Positions 29,509 to 40,802 are shown, counted from the first letter of the stretch. The stretch is 64,000 bases of DNA from Treponema sp. (GCA_009777535.1 WRLP01000006.1:1-64000); one strand, 5' to 3'. The notes: generated from the sequence alone by a model not told the origin. Numbers and translations: made by a program.

Positions 29509-32199
29509 ATGTCAGTCTTTCTATACACTGTTATAATAGCTCCAATTATTCAAATTATTGAAGTTTCCTTTGTATTTTTCTATAAGGTTTTCCATAGTTT
29601 TGCCATTCCCATAGCCGGAGTCAGCTTTACTGTTTTTCTTTTATCGCTTCCATTTTATATAATGGCGGAATATTGGCAAAAAACGGAACGGGAAACAGCG
29701 TTACGGCTCAAGCCAACTGTAAAGAAAATAAAATCAGTGTTTAAGGGCGATGAGCAATTTATGCTGCTTTCCACCTATTACCGTCAAAACAATTATCACC
29801 CTCTGTATACTTTAAGGAATTCATTCGGAATCTTTGTTCAAATACCTTTTTTTATAGCGGCATATTCATATTTATCAAACCTGGAATTATTACATGGAGT
29901 AAATATTTTTTATATTAAAGACATTAGTATGCCGGATGCAATGATTAAATTTAACTCAATTACAATTAATATTCTTCCAATAATTATGACAATAATAAAT
30001 TTAATTTCAGGTTATATTTATGTTAGAAACCTTTCATTAGGGTATAAATTTCAGGTTTATATTACGGCTTTTATCTTTCTTGTTTTATTATATAACTCTC
30101 CGTCTGCGCTTGTGTTATATTGGACAATTAATAATATTCTTTTCTTGATAAAAAACATTTTATATAAAATGAAAAAGCCATTATTCATATTATATTTTAT
30201 AGGTTGCTTTATCATTTTATTGCTTATTATATATTTGATATTTTTCATGCTAAACCGTGTTTTAAAGAAACGGCTTCTTGTAGTTTTTATTTTGTCTCTT
30301 TACTTTTTCATGCCGTTATTTCATAAGATATTTCAAAATTTACAGAAATATTGCTTATCAAAACTAATTCATAATAAAAAAAATATGACCATAATATTTT
30401 TAACATCATGCATTTCACTTGCATTATTGTCTGGCTTATTCATTCCCTCTACCGTAATCGCTTCATCTCCTGATGAATTCAGTTTTATCGGAAATTATTA
30501 TTCACCCTTCGTATATTTGTCTCATTCTTCTTTCTTTTACTTTGGTTTATTTTTTCTTTGGCCTGTATGTACATATTTTCTTGTTTCGGACAGGAGTAAA
30601 ACGTTTTTAACACTGCTTTTGGCAGCTTTCGCGCTCGTATCTTCAATCAACACGGTTATTTTCAGCGGAAATTACGGAAAAATAAATAATATTTTTAATT
30701 TCAATACAACTGTTGTTCTTAGAACTTCATATACAACAGGATTTATCAGTCTTTTTTTTGTTTTACTTGTTATTGCACTTATCATTATTATGATCTATAA
30801 AAACAAATTATACTATCTTATTTCATCTATAACAATAATAATATTATTTTTCAGTGCTGTTTCAGCATATAATTTCATTAAAATTAGCAAATCTTTTAAT
30901 GAGTTAGAAAAGCGTCATTCTGAATTTCAAGATATAGTAAGTATCGAGCCTGTCTTTTCACTTTCAAAAAACGAAAAAAATGTAATAGTAATAATGGCTG
31001 ATGGTTCGGTAAACGGTTTTATCCCGATTATCTTCAATGATTTTCCTGAACTTTACGGACAATTCGATGGATTTACGCTTTTTAGAAATACCGCGTCTTT
31101 TTCAAATCACACACTTATGGGCGTTCCCCCCGTTTGGGGTGGATATGATTATACTCCGACGGAGATGAATTTTAAAAGCCATATTCCCCTTGTAAAAAAA
31201 CACAATGAGGCTCTTTTAACACTGCCTCTTCTTTTAACCGAGGCGGGCTTTAATGTTACAGTAACCGATCCATCATGGGCAAATTACGCTTGGATACCAG
31301 ATACTTCGATTTATGATGATTATGAAAAAATAACCGCATTTAACACAGAACGTCATTATACTGAACTATGGTATTTGGAAAATGAATATGAAGCCACGGA
31401 TTTTACAACTTCTAAAATTAAAAGAAACATCATATGGTTTTCTTTTTTGAAAATTAACATTCCCGCAGCGAGAACCATTATTTATGACAATGGCTGGTAC
31501 TGGAATACGGATAAAATGGGGAACTCCATTTATGATTTTATTAATTCATACGCTGTGTTGGATTATCTCTGCAACTTAACTTCGTTTAATTCAACTTTAC
31601 CTTCCGCGTTATTGATTACAAATGAATTAACTCATAAGTACGGATATTTACGGCAACCCGGCAATAAACCTTCCGGTTCACCCGATAAAATCGGAAATAG
31701 CAAATACGCGGAATTGGATTCATATCATGCCAACGTCGCAATGTACCTTCAATTGGGTAAATGGCTCGAATTGCTTAAAGCTAATGGAATTTATGATAAT
31801 ACAAGGATCATTATTACGGCGGACCACGGAAATGGAATAAGAAATCTAATTTCTGACGAACCCTTATCAATAAAAGATGAAAAAAAAGAAAGCTATAACC
31901 CTGTCCTTTTATTAAAGGATTTTAACAGTAAAGGTGATCTTATTATTAATAATGATTTTATGACTAACGCAGATGTTCCGGCGCTTACACTGATCGATTT
32001 ACTTGAAAACCCGCTGAATCCTTTTACGGGAAATCCCGTCAATATGGAACCCAAGAAAAACGGCATTTTAGTTACAACATGTCATATTGCAATGGCAGAT
32101 GGTCATGGAAAGAACAGGTTTAACATAAAGAATAATCAATGGGTTCATGTCAACAATTCAATTTTTGAATCTTCAAACTGGGTAAATTTAGAAAAATGA
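29509..32199 (+). CDS. Fusion: N-terminal YidC/Oxa1-like membrane domain + TM segments + C-terminal sulfatase/LTA synthase-like domain
   Basis: N-term [27 protein letters not shown]...[17 protein letters not shown]...[39 protein letters not shown]...[16 protein letters not shown] (YidC-like); C-term [17 protein letters not shown]...[21 protein letters not shown]...[15 protein letters not shown] (alkaline-phosphatase superfamily). Confidence 0.85.
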   Translation: MSVFLYTVIIAPIIQIIEVSFVFFYKVFHSFAIPIAGVSFTVFLLSLPFYIMAEYWQKTERETALRLKPTVKKIKSVFKGDEQFMLLSTYYRQNNYHPLYTLRNSFGIFVQIPFFIAAYSYLSNLELLHGVNIFYIKDISMPDAMIKFNSITINILPIIMTIINLISGYIYVRNLSLGYKFQVYITAFIFLVLLYNSPSALVLYWTINNILFLIKNILYKMKKPLFILYFIGCFIILLLIIYLIFFMLNRVLKKRLLVVFILSLYFFMPLFHKIFQNLQKYCLSKLIHNKKNMTIIFLTSCISLALLSGLFIPSTVIASSPDEFSFIGNYYSPFVYLSHSSFFYFGLFFLWPVCTYFLVSDRSKTFLTLLLAAFALVSSINTVIFSGNYGKINNIFNFNTTVVLRTSYTTGFISLFFVLLVIALIIIMIYKNKLYYLISSITIIILFFSAVSAYNFIKISKSFNELEKRHSEFQDIVSIEPVFSLSKNEKNVIVIMADGSVNGFIPIIFNDFPELYGQFDGFTLFRNTASFSNHTLMGVPPVWGGYDYTPTEMNFKSHIPLVKKHNEALLTLPLLLTEAGFNVTVTDPSWANYAWIPDTSIYDDYEKITAFNTERHYTELWYLENEYEATDFTTSKIKRNIIWFSFLKINIPAARTIIYDNGWYWNTDKMGNSIYDFINSYAVLDYLCNLTSFNSTLPSALLITNELTHKYGYLRQPGNKPSGSPDKIGNSKYAELDSYHANVAMYLQLGKWLELLKANGIYDNTRIIITADHGNGIRNLISDEPLSIKDEKKESYNPVLLLKDFNSKGDLIINNDFMTNADVPALTLIDLLENPLNPFTGNPVNMEPKKNGILVTTCHIAMADGHGKNRFNIKNNQWVHVNNSIFESSNWVNLEK

Positions 32200-33245
32200 G
32201 TAGCGAAAAACAAAAAATAATTCGCTCTAAAGCCCCGCTTCGGCTTGGTCTTGCCGGCGGCGGCACAGACATCGCGAATTATTACAATCGTTACGGCGGC
32301 TATGTACTTAACGCCACAGTTGATATGTACGCCTACTGTACAATAGAGCCAGATGCTTCAGGTAAAATAAGTTTTTTTGCCGCCGACTTAAACAAAAGTG
32401 AAGAATTCACGGCGGATGATAAACTTCCTGTCTCCCCTGCCCTTCCCCTTCACACCGGTATCTACAACAGGATTGCCGCCGATTTTATCAAAAAACCGCT
32501 CTCGTTTAAGATGACTACATACTCGGACGCTCCCGCCGGATCAGGTCTGGGCTCTTCTTCAACATTAGTTGTAGCAATAATCAAAGCCTTTGCAGAATGG
32601 CTTAGTCTGCCATTGGGTGAGTATGATATAGCCGCTATAGCCTATAAAATTGAAAGAGAAGATATAGGGCTTACTGGCGGCAAACAGGATCAATACGCCG
32701 CTACTTTTGGCGGGTTTAATTTTATGGAATTTTATGAAAATGATCGTGTAATAGTTAATCCGTTAAGATTAAAGCGCTGGATAAGGAATGAGCTTGAGGC
32801 GTCGCTTGTTCTTTACTATACCGGAGTTTCAAGGGAAAGTGCGAATATCATCAATGAACAAATTTTACATACAGAAAACGCTCACAGTAAGAATATTGAA
32901 AGTATGCATGAAATGAAAAAACAGGCAATCATCATGAAGGAAACACTGCTTAGAGGCGATTTTAGGGGTTTTTCGGATTGCCTTCTAAAAGGGTGGCTTG
33001 CCAAGAAAAACGCGGCTTCTTCAATTTCTAATCCATTTCTCGATGATTTATATAAATACGTAATTGATAATGGAGCGGAAGCAGCAAAAATTTCCGGAGC
33101 GGGAGGCGGTGGTTTTATGATGGTATACTGTAACCCATGCAATAGAATTGCCGTTATCCGTGCGCTAAAGGAAAAACAGGGCATGGTGTTAACCCCAAGC
33201 TTTACTGAAACAGGAACACAGGCATGGACTATTTACAACAATTAA
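32196..33245 (+). CDS. hddA: GHMP kinase, D-glycero-alpha-D-manno-heptose 7-phosphate kinase
   Basis: [36 protein letters not shown]...[23 protein letters not shown]. Confidence 0.88.
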   Translation: MSSEKQKIIRSKAPLRLGLAGGGTDIANYYNRYGGYVLNATVDMYAYCTIEPDASGKISFFAADLNKSEEFTADDKLPVSPALPLHTGIYNRIAADFIKKPLSFKMTTYSDAPAGSGLGSSSTLVVAIIKAFAEWLSLPLGEYDIAAIAYKIEREDIGLTGGKQDQYAATFGGFNFMEFYENDRVIVNPLRLKRWIRNELEASLVLYYTGVSRESANIINEQILHTENAHSKNIESMHEMKKQAIIMKETLLRGDFRGFSDCLLKGWLAKKNAASSISNPFLDDLYKYVIDNGAEAAKISGAGGGGFMMVYCNPCNRIAVIRALKEKQGMVLTPSFTETGTQAWTIYNN

Positions 33246-33850
33246 CTGAACGTTATCCGCAACTTATTGCTGTCAAGGAAAATATTAATACGGCATTTAA
33301 TATTTTATCAGAATCTTTCGCCAATAACGGAAAACTGCTGATAGCGGGGAACGGAGGCAGCGCCGCCGACGCTGAACACATTGTTGGGGAATTGATGAAG
33401 GGGTTTGTTAAAAACAGAAAACTTCCGGATTCTTTTATCACTGATATAGGCAAAATAGATACTGGCATTGCCGATTACATTACCCCCCGCCTGCGCCCTG
33501 CCCTGCCCGCCATTTCTCTTTCAGGGCATAATTCTCTTAATACCGCGTGTATAAATGATATCGACGGAAACATTATATTTGCCCAGCAGGTTTATGGTTA
33601 TGGGAAAGAGGGCGATGTGTTTCTTGGCATTTCAACTTCAGGTAACTCTAAAAATATACTGTATGCCGCAGGAGTCGCGAGGGTAAAAAAAATGAAAGTC
33701 ATCGCCCTTACCGGCGCAGGCGGGGGGAAACTAACTAATTTATCTGATGTCAGTATTTGTGTCCCGGAAACCGAGACATGGAAAATCCAGGAATTGCATA
33801 TGCCAGTTTATCACTGCCTGTGCCTTATGCTTGAAGAGAGATTTTTTTAA
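33224..33850 (+). CDS. gmhA: Phosphoheptose isomerase (SIS domain)
   Basis: [24 protein letters not shown]...[13 protein letters not shown]...[12 protein letters not shown]. Confidence 0.9.
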   Translation: MDYLQQLTERYPQLIAVKENINTAFNILSESFANNGKLLIAGNGGSAADAEHIVGELMKGFVKNRKLPDSFITDIGKIDTGIADYITPRLRPALPAISLSGHNSLNTACINDIDGNIIFAQQVYGYGKEGDVFLGISTSGNSKNILYAAGVARVKKMKVIALTGAGGGKLTNLSDVSICVPETETWKIQELHMPVYHCLCLMLEERFF

Positions 33851-33852
33851 AA

Positions 33853-35112
33853 ATGAAAACCGTAATAATGGCCGGTGGAAAAGGAACTCGCCTGGCGTCA
33901 ATATCGGGCGATATTCCAAAGCCGATGGTTCCCATTTGCGGAAAACCAATTCTTAAACACCAGATAGAATGTCTTGTTAAAAACGATCTGCCCGATATTG
34001 TCATTGTTGTCGGGCATCTAGGCCGGCAGATTGTTGATTATTTTGGCGACGGCGGCAATTTTGGGTGCAAAATTTCTTACTTTATTGAAACCGATCCCCT
34101 GGGAACGGCAGGTGCATTATATAAAATTGAAAAATTAACCGGTGATTTTATTTTATTGAACGGCGATATTATTTTTGATATTGATCTGAACCGAATGATT
34201 ACATTTCATAAAGAAAAAAAAGCCCTTGCGACACTTGCGGTTCACCCAAACAACCACCCGTTTGACAGTGCTTTGATATTAACAGATAACAATTACCAGG
34301 TTACCGGCTGGCTTAACAAAGAAGATGAACGCGTTTTTTACAGAAATCAAGTAAACTCCGGTATTCATATTATATCTTCTGAACTGATGAAATGTGCCGT
34401 TCAATCAAAAGAAAAAATCGATCTTGACCGGGATATGCTAAAACCATCAATTCAAACAAACCGTATTTTTGCCTACTCCACTCCTGAATATATTAAAGAC
34501 ATGGGTACGCCCGAGCGTTACGCACAGGTCTCCGCCGAGATCGAAAATGGCATTGTTAAGTCTAAGAATCTTATGTTAAAACAAAAGGCAGTTTTTCTTG
34601 ACAGAGACGGAACAATTAATAAATTTAACGGCTTTGTTAAAAAACCGGAAGATTTAGAATTGCTGGAAGGAGCCTCGGAAGCGATAAAAAAAATAAATTC
34701 TCTCGGCTTTCTCGCGATTGTCATTACAAATCAGCCTGTTATCGCCCGTGGTGAAGTTGATTTTAAAACTTTGGATTTGATCCATATGAAAATGGAAACT
34801 GATTTAGGAAAAAAGGGCGCCTATATAGACGCTCTTTTTTATTGTCCTCATCATTCTGACAAGGGCTATGCCGGCGAACTGCCTGAATATAAAATCGAAT
34901 GTGAGTGCCGAAAACCCAAACCTGGCATGATTTTGCAGGCGGCGGAAAAATATAATATTGATTTATCAAAATCATATATGGTCGGCGATGATATGCGTGA
35001 TGTACAGGCCGGGATTAACGCTGGCTGTATTCCTGTTTTATTAACAGACAAAGATATTTTTGAAAATATAATACATTTTAAAAATTTAAAAGAATTTGGT
35101 GATTCTCTTTAA
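33853..35112 (+). CDS. Bifunctional heptose-1-P guanylyltransferase (HddC-like) / D,D-heptose 1,7-bisphosphate phosphatase (GmhB-like)
   Basis: N-term MKTVIMAGGKGTRLASISGDIPKPMVPICGKPIL nucleotidyltransferase; C-term AVFLDRDGTINKFNGFV...ECECRKPKPGMILQAA...VGDDMRDVQAG HAD phosphatase. Confidence 0.9.
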   Translation: MKTVIMAGGKGTRLASISGDIPKPMVPICGKPILKHQIECLVKNDLPDIVIVVGHLGRQIVDYFGDGGNFGCKISYFIETDPLGTAGALYKIEKLTGDFILLNGDIIFDIDLNRMITFHKEKKALATLAVHPNNHPFDSALILTDNNYQVTGWLNKEDERVFYRNQVNSGIHIISSELMKCAVQSKEKIDLDRDMLKPSIQTNRIFAYSTPEYIKDMGTPERYAQVSAEIENGIVKSKNLMLKQKAVFLDRDGTINKFNGFVKKPEDLELLEGASEAIKKINSLGFLAIVITNQPVIARGEVDFKTLDLIHMKMETDLGKKGAYIDALFYCPHHSDKGYAGELPEYKIECECRKPKPGMILQAAEKYNIDLSKSYMVGDDMRDVQAGINAGCIPVLLTDKDIFENIIHFKNLKEFGDSL

Positions 35113-35140
35113 TATTTTTTTTATTAGGCAAATACCATAA

Positions 35141-36373
35141 ATGAACTTAAATATTTTATATATTGATCCCGGAACGGGCAGCGCCTTGTTCTCAATATTC
35201 ATAGGGGCAGCGGCAACTTTGTATTTTGTTGGCAGGGCTTTATTTATTAGATTAAAAGTTGTGTTGACCAGCGGTAAAGCCGTTTCTATATCGCCGCATT
35301 CTTTTGTTATCTACTGCGAGGGAAAACAGTATTGGAACGTTTTTAAGCCCGTACTTGATGAATTTGAAAAAAGAGAGACGGAAATCTTATATTTAACTTC
35401 GTCAGAAGACGATCCGGTTTTTAATCTTCCATGGAGTTTTGTGAAAGCAGAATACATCGGAGAGGGGAACCGCGCCTTTGCCCGCTTGAATATACTCCAG
35501 GCAAAAATCTGTTTAATGACCACCCCTGGATTAAATGTTTACCAGTTAAAACGTTCAAAAATGACCGCTCATTATTCTCATGTTTTACACATGACCAATG
35601 ACGCAACCTTGTACAGGCTTTTTGGAATTGATTATTTTGATTCTATTCTTTTGACCGGCAGTTACCAGGCTAATGACATCAGGGTATTGGAAAAACAACG
35701 GGGTCTTCCCGCTAAAAATATTATTACAGTAGGCTGCAGCTACCTTGATGTTTATGCCGAAAAAATTAAAAACATTCCTGCCGAGAATAACCATACCTTT
35801 ACTGTTCTGGTTTCTCCATCCTGGGGCAATTCTGCCCTGCTCGCAAAGTACGGAGAAAAACTTCTTGATCCACTTGTAAAAACAGAATGGAGAATAATTG
35901 TTCGTCCGCATCCACAATCTAAAAAATCTGAAAATGCCATGCTGGATAAATTAACAGAGCGATACGGCGATAATATTATATGGGATTATGAACTGGAAAA
36001 TATACACGCGTTGGCGAAAGCCGATGTAATGATTTCAGATTTTTCCGGAATCATATATGACTTTGTTTTTCTGCGTGATAAGCCGGTGTTTTATGTAAAA
36101 CAGGGAATGGACATTAGGCCTTATGATGCAGGTGATTTGGGCGATGATGCGCTTGAAAAACTCTGGCAGTTCAAAACGCTCAGGGAAATAGGCATTGAAT
36201 TAAAAGAAGAGCATTTTGCGGATATCGGCGAACATATTAAAAAAGCCGCTGATAGTGAGACCCTGCGAAATGCAAGGAATAAGGCCCGTAATACAGCCTG
36301 GCAGTACCCTGGTGAAGCGGGAGGGCGCATAGCAGATTTTATGATTGAAACTGTTAGAAACCATGATGAATAG
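35141..36373 (+). CDS. CDP-glycerol glycerophosphotransferase-like protein (TagB/TagF-like)
   Basis: MTNDATLYRLFGIDYFDSILLTGSYQANDI...IIVRPHPQSKK...ALAKADVMISDFSGIIYDFVFLRDKPVFYV. Confidence 0.8.
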   Translation: MNLNILYIDPGTGSALFSIFIGAAATLYFVGRALFIRLKVVLTSGKAVSISPHSFVIYCEGKQYWNVFKPVLDEFEKRETEILYLTSSEDDPVFNLPWSFVKAEYIGEGNRAFARLNILQAKICLMTTPGLNVYQLKRSKMTAHYSHVLHMTNDATLYRLFGIDYFDSILLTGSYQANDIRVLEKQRGLPAKNIITVGCSYLDVYAEKIKNIPAENNHTFTVLVSPSWGNSALLAKYGEKLLDPLVKTEWRIIVRPHPQSKKSENAMLDKLTERYGDNIIWDYELENIHALAKADVMISDFSGIIYDFVFLRDKPVFYVKQGMDIRPYDAGDLGDDALEKLWQFKTLREIGIELKEEHFADIGEHIKKAADSETLRNARNKARNTAWQYPGEAGGRIADFMIETVRNHDE

Positions 36374-36379
36374 AATCCA

Positions 36380-37447
36380 ATGACCATTGCAATAGACTGC
36401 CGGATGCTGGACTCCAGCGGAGTTGGAATATACCTGAAAGAGTGCCTCACATGGTTTCTGATATCAGGATATGACTTCCTTTTACTTGGCAATATCAGGT
36501 TGTTAAACAGTTTTTCATTAAATGCCAATGTAAAAATAATTGAATGTAACATCAGACCATTTTCCCTAAAAGAACTTTTTTTCTTTCCTTCCAATATTTC
36601 CCGCCAAATCAATAAAGCTGATGTTTACTATTCACCTTATTTCAATATTCCATGTGGAATATTTGTTCCAATTTTTACTACCATTCATGATATTATTTTT
36701 CCTGATATGCCGGAACTTACATCAAAAACAGGCCTGGCAATTCGCATGTGGTTTTATCGCAGAGCATACAAAAAATCAAAAAAAATATTTACCGTGTCTA
36801 ATTATTCAAAATCCAGAGTCGAACATCATCTTGGAAATACAAAACCTGTTATAGTTTCACCGGGGGGAATTCAGCAAATATGCATTGAATATGGCAATTG
36901 TCCTGAAAATATAAGGAAAATAAATACAATAGTATTTGTCGGCAACATAAAAAAACATAAGGGATTGGATTGCCTAATCCAGGCGTTCCAAAAGGCAATG
37001 ATTGAAGGGTTGTCTTATAAATTAATAATAATTGGCAGTAAAGAAAATTTTCGCAGCGGTGATAACAGTATATTACATAAAATTGATGCACTCGGTTCTG
37101 AGACTGTTTCCTTTACAGGTTATATACCCGACAAGCAGCTTATGGAGTATATTTCGCAGGCATCACTTTTAATACAACCATCTTTGTATGAAGGGTTTGG
37201 ATTTCCGCCGCTTGAAGCCATGGTTTTAGGCACTCACGCGCTTATATCTGATATTCCGGTTTTTAAGGAAATATATGACGGTTTTCCGGTAACATTTTTC
37301 CGCGCCGGAGATTCTGATGACTTAAAAAATAAAATGATAGAATTATTATTAAACAAAACGCCTCCATCTCCTGTTTTGTCCAATGCCTTACTAACAAAAT
37401 ATTCTTTTGAAAAAACAGCTTCAATTATATTAAAGGAACTTAAATGA
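36380..37447 (+). CDS. Glycosyltransferase family 4
   Basis: KIFTVSNYSKSRV...IQPSLYEGFGFPPLEAMVLGTHALISDIPVFKEIY. Confidence 0.92.
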   Translation: MTIAIDCRMLDSSGVGIYLKECLTWFLISGYDFLLLGNIRLLNSFSLNANVKIIECNIRPFSLKELFFFPSNISRQINKADVYYSPYFNIPCGIFVPIFTTIHDIIFPDMPELTSKTGLAIRMWFYRRAYKKSKKIFTVSNYSKSRVEHHLGNTKPVIVSPGGIQQICIEYGNCPENIRKINTIVFVGNIKKHKGLDCLIQAFQKAMIEGLSYKLIIIGSKENFRSGDNSILHKIDALGSETVSFTGYIPDKQLMEYISQASLLIQPSLYEGFGFPPLEAMVLGTHALISDIPVFKEIYDGFPVTFFRAGDSDDLKNKMIELLLNKTPPSPVLSNALLTKYSFEKTASIILKELK

Positions 37448-38541
37448 AAGTTGCCATTGTTCACTATTGGCTGGTCAATATGAGGGGCGGAGAGAAAATG
37501 CTGGAGGCCCTTCTTGAAATATTTCCGCAGGCTGATATATACACTCACGTTTATAACCCAAGGGCTGTTTCCGATGCTATTAACAGGCATAAAATTATTT
37601 GTTCCCGAATTAACCGCCTGCCGTTCGCAAAAAAGTTATATCAGCTTTATATGCCTTTTATGCCAAATGCCCTTATGGACTTTGATCTGCAATCCTACGA
37701 TCTTGTAATATCCAGCGAGTCAGGACCGGCCAAGGGAGTAATACCCAATCCAAATGCGTATCACATCTGTTATTGCCACAGCCCCATGCGGTATATTTGG
37801 GACTTGTACCACGAATATCTAAGGGGAACAAAGGCGCCGGTTAGATTTTTTATGAAAAGGCTAATTCCTTCCCTGCGAATATGGGACATTGCTTCCTCCA
37901 ATATCGTTGACAGATTTATTACAAACTCACGGTTTGTAGCAAAAAGAATTGAGCGCATTTATAACCGGAAAGCGAAAGTAGTCTACGGTCCTGTAGACAT
38001 CGGGCAATTCGCCAACATCGAAAGAAAGCCCACTGACTATTATCTGTTTTTAGGGCAAATTACAGGCTATAAAAGGGCGGATATTGCAATAGAAGCATGT
38101 ATTCGTTCGGGCAGAAAGCTGGTTGTAGCCGGAGCCGGAGCAAAGAAGAATGATATAAAAAAATATGAAAAGTCAGGGCTTGTCACCTATAAAGGCAGGG
38201 TAACTGACGATGAAATTCACAAACTTTACGCGTCCGCAAAGGCCCTTCTCTTTCCGGGCATAGAAGATTTTGGACTCATTCCTGTTGAAGCCTGCGCCTC
38301 GGGCTGTCCTGTAATAGCCTACAGAATGGGCGGTGCAATGGACACGGTAAAAGAAAACATTACAGGGCTGTTTTTCGATGAACAAACGCCAGAATCCCTC
38401 ATTCAGAGCCTTGATTTCTTTGAAAAAAATGAAGCCATGTTCAAGGACAGGCACCAATTCAGCTCCCATGTACAGCAGTTTTCAAAGGCCTCGTTTATAG
38501 AAAGAATAAAAAGGGTTATTGAAGAAAGAAAGCGAATATAA
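37444..38541 (+). CDS. Glycosyltransferase family 4 (mannosyltransferase-like)
   Basis: VAIVHYWLVNMRGGEKMLEALLEIFPQADIYTHVY...LLFPGIEDFGLIPVEACASGCPVIAY. Confidence 0.92.
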   Translation: MKVAIVHYWLVNMRGGEKMLEALLEIFPQADIYTHVYNPRAVSDAINRHKIICSRINRLPFAKKLYQLYMPFMPNALMDFDLQSYDLVISSESGPAKGVIPNPNAYHICYCHSPMRYIWDLYHEYLRGTKAPVRFFMKRLIPSLRIWDIASSNIVDRFITNSRFVAKRIERIYNRKAKVVYGPVDIGQFANIERKPTDYYLFLGQITGYKRADIAIEACIRSGRKLVVAGAGAKKNDIKKYEKSGLVTYKGRVTDDEIHKLYASAKALLFPGIEDFGLIPVEACASGCPVIAYRMGGAMDTVKENITGLFFDEQTPESLIQSLDFFEKNEAMFKDRHQFSSHVQQFSKASFIERIKRVIEERKRI

Positions 38542-38553
38542 TACTTTATAGTA

Positions 38554-40008
38554 ATGACCCTTTCTGAATTTGACGTCTGGTATCACACGCGGTTTCGCCG
38601 TACAAGTTCAGCCCTGACTTCCACTGCTTTTATCCTCTCCGATTTACTGGCCGTAATGTTGTCCATAGGATGGGGGTTCTTTTGGGTAAGAATCTATGGC
38701 TTTATTCACGATTACGGCAGCATCAATTTTAAATCCTTTGTTACCTACTGGCCGTATCTGCCCGTCTTTATCCTTGTTTTTCAAATTCTCAATTTGTACC
38801 CCGGTGTTTCCCTTGCTCCCTCGGAAGAACTTAGGCGTTTCAGCATAGGCTCTTTTATGGCATACGGCGGTATTGTTATGTCCAGATATATTGAAAGTAC
38901 GGTTTGGGACTCAATCAATACCGCTTTTTTAATCAGCTGTTTTTTTTCTACAACCATTCTTCTGACTGCAAGAGGCGTTATCCACTGGTTTCTATATAAA
39001 ACAAAACTGGGGGGAATACCTGCTGTTATTTACGGTTCAGGCAGTACCGGAAAACTTGTTGCAGACTGTTTGCTGGGCAGCATCAGATCTGGTTATAAGC
39101 CTGTGCTGATTCTTGACGATGAAGAGAATGGGCCCAATGAATACCGGGATATCCCCATTATTCATGATACCTCGATCGGCCAGGAACTTGTAAAACGTTA
39201 TAAAATCAGGATGGCAATTTTGGCAATGCCGGAACTGGATGTCCCGCAGTTAAAACAGCTTCTTAATTCATCGTTATCCGCGTTCCGCTACAATGTCCTT
39301 ATTCCCAACTTTTTTACCACAACCAATATTTGGATGTCTGTTCGGGATTTTGAAGGCGTTCTGGGTCTTGTAACCAGCCATAAACTAAAAATGTACTGGA
39401 ATTTGGCGATAAAACGCTTTATGGATCTTTTTATTGTGATTGTCGGCGGGATTATAATTTTACCTGTTCTTCTTTTAATCGCCCTTTTAATAAAAATCAC
39501 CTCTGCCGGGCCTGTTTTATACAAGCACAAGCGCATCGGCATGAACGGGAATTATTTTTATGTCTATAAATTCCGCTCCATGGTTAAGGACTCCGAAGAA
39601 CGTCTTTTGGAATTACTTGAAGAAAATCCAATGTTAAAAAATGAATGGGAAACAACACATAAACTTCAAAACGATCCAAGGGTAACCGTAATGGGCAAAT
39701 TTTTACGGCGCACCAGCATTGATGAATTTCCGCAGCTCATTAATATCCTGAAAGGTGAAATGTCGCTTGTTGGTCCCCGCCCAATTGTGGATGATGAAAT
39801 GGATAAATACGGCGAAGATTTTCACCGTATTTTTTCAATTAAGCCTGGATTAACGGGTCTTTGGCAGGTATCAGGAAGATCCGATACCAATTACAATGAG
39901 CGTGTCGCCTATGATACATATTATCTTCAAAGCTGGTCAGGCTGGCTGGATTTATGGGTGTTGTATAAAACATTCGGCGCTGTGGTTAGGGGCAGGGGCG
40001 CGTATTGA
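38554..40008 (+). CDS. wbaP: Undecaprenyl-phosphate sugar phosphotransferase (WbaP-like)
   Basis: N-term TM region plus C-term YKHKRIGMNGNYFYVYKFRSMVKDSEE...FLRRTSIDEFPQLINILKGEMSLVGPRPIV...KPGLTGLWQVSGRSD. Confidence 0.92.
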   Translation: MTLSEFDVWYHTRFRRTSSALTSTAFILSDLLAVMLSIGWGFFWVRIYGFIHDYGSINFKSFVTYWPYLPVFILVFQILNLYPGVSLAPSEELRRFSIGSFMAYGGIVMSRYIESTVWDSINTAFLISCFFSTTILLTARGVIHWFLYKTKLGGIPAVIYGSGSTGKLVADCLLGSIRSGYKPVLILDDEENGPNEYRDIPIIHDTSIGQELVKRYKIRMAILAMPELDVPQLKQLLNSSLSAFRYNVLIPNFFTTTNIWMSVRDFEGVLGLVTSHKLKMYWNLAIKRFMDLFIVIVGGIIILPVLLLIALLIKITSAGPVLYKHKRIGMNGNYFYVYKFRSMVKDSEERLLELLEENPMLKNEWETTHKLQNDPRVTVMGKFLRRTSIDEFPQLINILKGEMSLVGPRPIVDDEMDKYGEDFHRIFSIKPGLTGLWQVSGRSDTNYNERVAYDTYYLQSWSGWLDLWVLYKTFGAVVRGRGAY

Positions 40009-40802
40009 TGCCTAAAAAGCTGATTGGATTTTTTTTATTCTTTTTATTATCTGGCTGGAATTCGTTCGGCGAATTTCGTTCTTTTAACGATATTTTTCCG
40101 GATTTATCTCCTGAAATACAGGTATCAGCATTTACAAATTCAGGATATATAAAATCATTTGAAAAATCAAAAGGCTTTGTACTTACCGGCAGTCAAAGAA
40201 ATGCCGGAATTAATTCACGGATTATTAATGCGGTTCTGGGCGGAAATCCAGGTTATCTTGTAGAATCAATTTTGGTAATTTCATCTGAACCGGATGAAAA
40301 AAGGCTTATTGATGTTTACAATGCCCTGGGAAATATCCGCGCTTTAAAGGGCAGACTTTATCTTTCCCATACCAGGAATCAGGAAACTCCCCTTTTTGAG
40401 GACGCAACACGTTTGGTAAGTGACAGAAACAATACTGCCGTAAACGATCCGCCTCCTGCCATAAGTATCCCCTCGTCAGAAACAATATTTATCAGGCTAA
40501 AAGATGTAAATTTCGGAAATTCTTACTATCGTGCTGATATGTCGCTGGCCCAAAACAGTCTTCTATACCGGTTATCCAACTATAGAAATCTGACTTATTT
40601 TTTATTTCCGGTAATCAGGGAAGAAAAATTTGTCGCACAGCTTTATTTCGAGCTGATTCAGGAAGGAATCCTTGTTTACAGCCTTGCAGGGGCAGATGTC
40701 TCCGATTTCGCCGCTTCCAGGGTAGATATGGGTTCCGCCATTTCCAAACGTCTGGCGGTAATTATATCGTGGGTTGTCGAGGGGATTGGCAGTACAAGAT
40801 AA
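40005..40802 (+). CDS. Conserved hypothetical exported protein (spirochaete-type, DUF6675-like)
   Basis: N-terminal signal peptide; 4-nt overlap with wbaP; no motif recognised with certainty. Confidence 0.5.
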   Translation: MMPKKLIGFFLFFLLSGWNSFGEFRSFNDIFPDLSPEIQVSAFTNSGYIKSFEKSKGFVLTGSQRNAGINSRIINAVLGGNPGYLVESILVISSEPDEKRLIDVYNALGNIRALKGRLYLSHTRNQETPLFEDATRLVSDRNNTAVNDPPPAISIPSSETIFIRLKDVNFGNSYYRADMSLAQNSLLYRLSNYRNLTYFLFPVIREEKFVAQLYFELIQEGILVYSLAGADVSDFAASRVDMGSAISKRLAVIISWVVEGIGSTR

